A DNA stretch of 64,000 bases from NCBI RefSeq assembly GCF_034190915.1, contig NW_026947691.1, forward strand, positions 292,846-356,845, in the 5' to 3' direction. The notes beneath the pieces were generated by a model. That model was not told the DNA's origin. It worked only from the letters and a program-made list of their open reading frames with translations, and did not search any database. The first letter of the stretch is position 1. Each line of letters starts with the position of its first letter. Source of the stretch: Cavia porcellus. Lineage: Eukaryota; Chordata; Mammalia; Rodentia; Caviidae. A program made the translations under genes and the position numbers. This document shows, in pieces, positions 63,661 through 64,000 of the stretch.

Positions 63661-64000
63661 GTAATGTAACACACACCCGTACAATGCGCACCCCCCCTGT
63701 GATGTTTTTCTCACTCCCTACTAGTGAATGTAATGTAACACACACCCGTACAATGCGCACCCCCCCGTGATGTTTTTCTCACTCCTACTAGTGAATGTAA
63801 TGTAACACACACCCGTACAATGCGCACCCCCCCGTGATGTTTTTCTCACTCCCACTAGTGATGTAATGTAACACACACCCGTACAATGCGCACCCCCCCT
63901 GTGATAGCTCTGCTCACTCCCACCCGATGTTATCTCTCTACTCCCACTAGTGAATGTAATTGTAACACACACCCCTACAATGCGCACCCCCCCCTGTTAT
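63661..64000 (+). repeat. Degenerate satellite at the window end
   Basis: Indels unlike anything earlier build up: CCCTACTAG near 63,717, AGTGATGTAATG (one base lost) near 63,859, then at 63,901-63,950 a scrambled monomer with GTGATAGCTCTGCTCAC and CCCGATGTTATCTCTC, TAATTGTAAC near 63,957 and CCCCTACAATG near 63,971. The base monomer is still recognisable. It could be the decayed edge of the array or poor consensus at a contig end; the sequence alone does not decide. Confidence 0.75.

Larger units (their letters stand above)
1..64000 (+). repeat. 67-bp satellite DNA array, whole window
   Basis: Head-to-tail copies of one monomer fill the window with no interruption, about 955 copies by length. 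The usual period is 67 bp; 66 and 68 bp forms come mainly from C6 or C8 instead of C7 at the monomer end. Fixed parts are GTGATGTTTTTCTCAC, AATGTAATGTAA, CACACACCC and GTACAATGCGCA. Every copy reads in the same direction, so there is no inversion in 64 kb. The monomer is about 49% GC with strong C over G skew (23 to 10) and has three CpGs. There are no inserted elements and no telomere repeat. Long homogeneous arrays of this kind are known from eukaryotic centromeric, pericentromeric and subtelomeric heterochromatin; which applies here cannot be told. I do not recognise the family by name. Confidence 0.98.

Noticed and set aside
1..64000. CRISPR array
   Set aside because: The repeat is continuous with no unique spacers, the period is 67 bp, and there are no cas genes.
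1..64000. CENP-B box in the monomer
   Set aside because: No monomer fits the core TTCG....A..CGGG. The I monomers have ATTCG but lack the second half.
63880..64000. Telomere or flanking unique DNA at the right end
   Set aside because: The last bases are still recognisable monomer with indels; there is no TTAGGG-type repeat and no unrelated sequence.
1..64000. G-quadruplex or i-motif array from the C7 tracts
   Set aside because: Each monomer has one long C tract, with the next about 60 bases away. Four close tracts are not available within a usual folding distance.
1..64000. Pol III terminators (TTTTT) in every monomer as a transcription signal
   Set aside because: T5 is part of the monomer and there are no recognisable A and B box promoters, so there is no support for a function.
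1..64000. Nucleosome phasing from 67 bp (five monomers are about two 167-bp particles)
   Set aside because: Numerical coincidence only; the sequence shows no dinucleotide periodicity that I could verify by eye.
1..64000. Inserted transposon or tRNA/rRNA gene within the array
   Set aside because: Reading through all monomers shows no gap in the 67-bp period larger than a few bases before 63.9 kb.

Overview
The window is one unbroken satellite DNA array. From base 1 to base 64,000 it is made of about 955 head-to-tail copies of a monomer that is usually 67 bp long, all in the same orientation. I found no protein-coding gene, RNA gene, transposon, CRISPR array, telomeric repeat or unique sequence. 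Such an array implies a eukaryotic chromosome, in a centromeric, pericentromeric, subtelomeric or other heterochromatic block. The species and the chromosomal position cannot be read from the sequence, and I do not recognise the monomer as a named family.

Monomer positions used below start at the G of GTGATG. The reference monomer (type A) reads GTGATGTTTTT (1-11), CTCACTCC (12-19), the palindrome CACTAGTG (20-27), AATGTAATGTAA (28-39), CACACACCC (40-48), GTACAATGCGCA (49-60) and seven C (61-67). It is about 49% GC with 23 C to 10 G on the + strand and three CpGs. Four main types recur. A is the reference. B has T23C (CACCAGTG) and A63 (CCACCCC). C has T17G (TCACGCCC) and A63. D has C20T (CCTACTAG). 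Rarer diagnostic types act as landmarks: E (T10C), F (T8A), G (AATAGG at 54-59), H (ATTTG at 54-58), I (ATTCG at 54-58, followed by a monomer with CACACCTAC), J (CACACTCCAACC), K (G36T).

The types are not mixed at random. They follow a repeated order, A-rich stretch, then D, then C (later with G and F), then a B run, then back to A. That gives 28 main B runs and macro-units of 0.7-4 kb, so the array has a variable-length higher-order structure. The left part (about 1-16.5 kb) carries its own markers (M = CAGTGCG, T35G, H with CGCACAATTT). The middle and right (about 20-61 kb) carry G, F, J and K. The last part (about 61.8-64 kb) is plain type A, and its final 200-300 bases are degenerate.

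Multi-kb duplications lie on top of this. The clearest are +3,210 bp (2.2-4.6 to 5.4-7.9 kb), +4,548 bp, +1,340 bp, +3,210/3,147 bp (19.6-22.7 to 22.8-25.8 kb), +1,943 and +3,484 bp copies of the G-to-J module, +735 bp, +3,550/3,683 bp (50.9-54.5 to 54.5-58.2 kb) and +9,041 bp (48.2-50.9 to 57.2-59.9 kb). They fit repeated unequal exchange or replication slippage in monomer register.

The many short open frames, mostly on the - strand, are by-products of a 67-bp period (67 = 1 mod 3). I found no new gene system. The points worth following up are the higher-order structure, the rigid G-J module, the link between C-tract interruption and monomer length stability, and the degenerate right end.
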